A stretch of 56,247 nt of DNA, from positions 1 to 56,247 of the forward strand of contig NZ_BMQV01000030.1 in assembly GCF_014648295.1 (NCBI RefSeq), given 5' to 3'. Origin of the DNA: Shewanella saliphila. Its GTDB lineage: Bacteria > Pseudomonadota > Gammaproteobacteria > Enterobacterales > Shewanellaceae. The notes under the pieces were generated by a model, which was not told where the DNA came from, ran no database searches, and was given only the letters and a program-made list of their open reading frames with translations. The first letter of the stretch is position 1. Every line of letters starts with the position of its first letter. Positions 56,190-56,247 of the stretch are shown here, piece after piece. Made by a program: the position numbers and the translations under genes.

Positions 56190-56247
56190 GCACCAATGTT
56201 TAGCCTACAGACATTAGTGAGTATTCACTCGATACAGAGTATAACGT
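56190..56247 (+). repeat. Leader repeat D, truncated by window end
   Basis: Fourth copy, 168 nt after copy C. The A-B-C-D spacing (168, 183, 168) predicts that an intact tRNA-Glu follows just beyond the window. Confidence 0.85.

Overview
The window looks like chromosomal DNA of a marine gammaproteobacterium, most probably Shewanella (inference). Supporting signs are adjacent fadI and fadJ, an ECF sigma factor followed by a DUF3379-type anti-sigma protein, the queA-tgt-yajC-secD-secF order, a palindromic MITE-like element with ends of a type I associate with Shewanella, and abundant GGDEF/EAL proteins. Base composition is moderate to low GC. No phage, integrase, insertion sequence with a transposase, or CRISPR array was seen.

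Layout. 1-5.3 kb: a large propeller/PAS/GGDEF/EAL sensor whose AT-rich sensory half differs in composition from its catalytic half. It is followed by a two-gene unit of unknown function: a secreted-looking protein made of ten 13-residue repeats, then a 39-residue basic peptide, then a strong terminator. 5.6-9.1 kb: fadI-fadJ, beta-oxidation, reading leftward. 9.3-16.5 kb: a moxR/DUF58/DUF4381/BatA/BatB/BatD operon. 16.6-17.9 kb: sigma and anti-sigma pair. 18-21.5 kb: MITE-like element, putP, fadL. Both fadI and fadL carry a FadR-like operator upstream, so fatty-acid uptake and oxidation in this window probably share one regulator.

21.7-26.7 kb: RND efflux adaptor and pump with a DUF2892 membrane protein and a periplasmic rhodanese. 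27-29.5 kb: secreted subtilisin-like protease. 29.6-32.9 kb: CBS-domain protein, YaeQ, siroheme-synthesis dehydrogenase/ferrochelatase, rhodanese, DUF2007 protein. 33-35.9 kb: DUF3224 protein, a membrane GGDEF/EAL protein and a small poly-Gln protein. 36-41.5 kb: queA-tgt-yajC-secD-secF (queuosine tRNA modification plus the Sec translocase accessory complex). 41.5-50.7 kb: acpH, thioredoxin-like protein, rluA, sstT, cheV, a protein phosphatase with a DEAD-box helicase, and an alkylation-repair pair (Ada/AlkA fusion plus ogt). 51-52.8 kb: ABC exporter.

53-56.2 kb is translation-related: six identical tRNA-Val(UAC) genes behind a near-consensus promoter, gltX (glutamyl-tRNA synthetase), tRNA-Ala(GGC), then a tandem array in which a genuine tRNA-Glu(UUC) is flanked by two near-identical degenerate tRNA-Glu-like copies. 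The array runs off the right edge. The most unusual items are the 13-residue-repeat/39-residue peptide operon and the alternating tRNA-Glu array.
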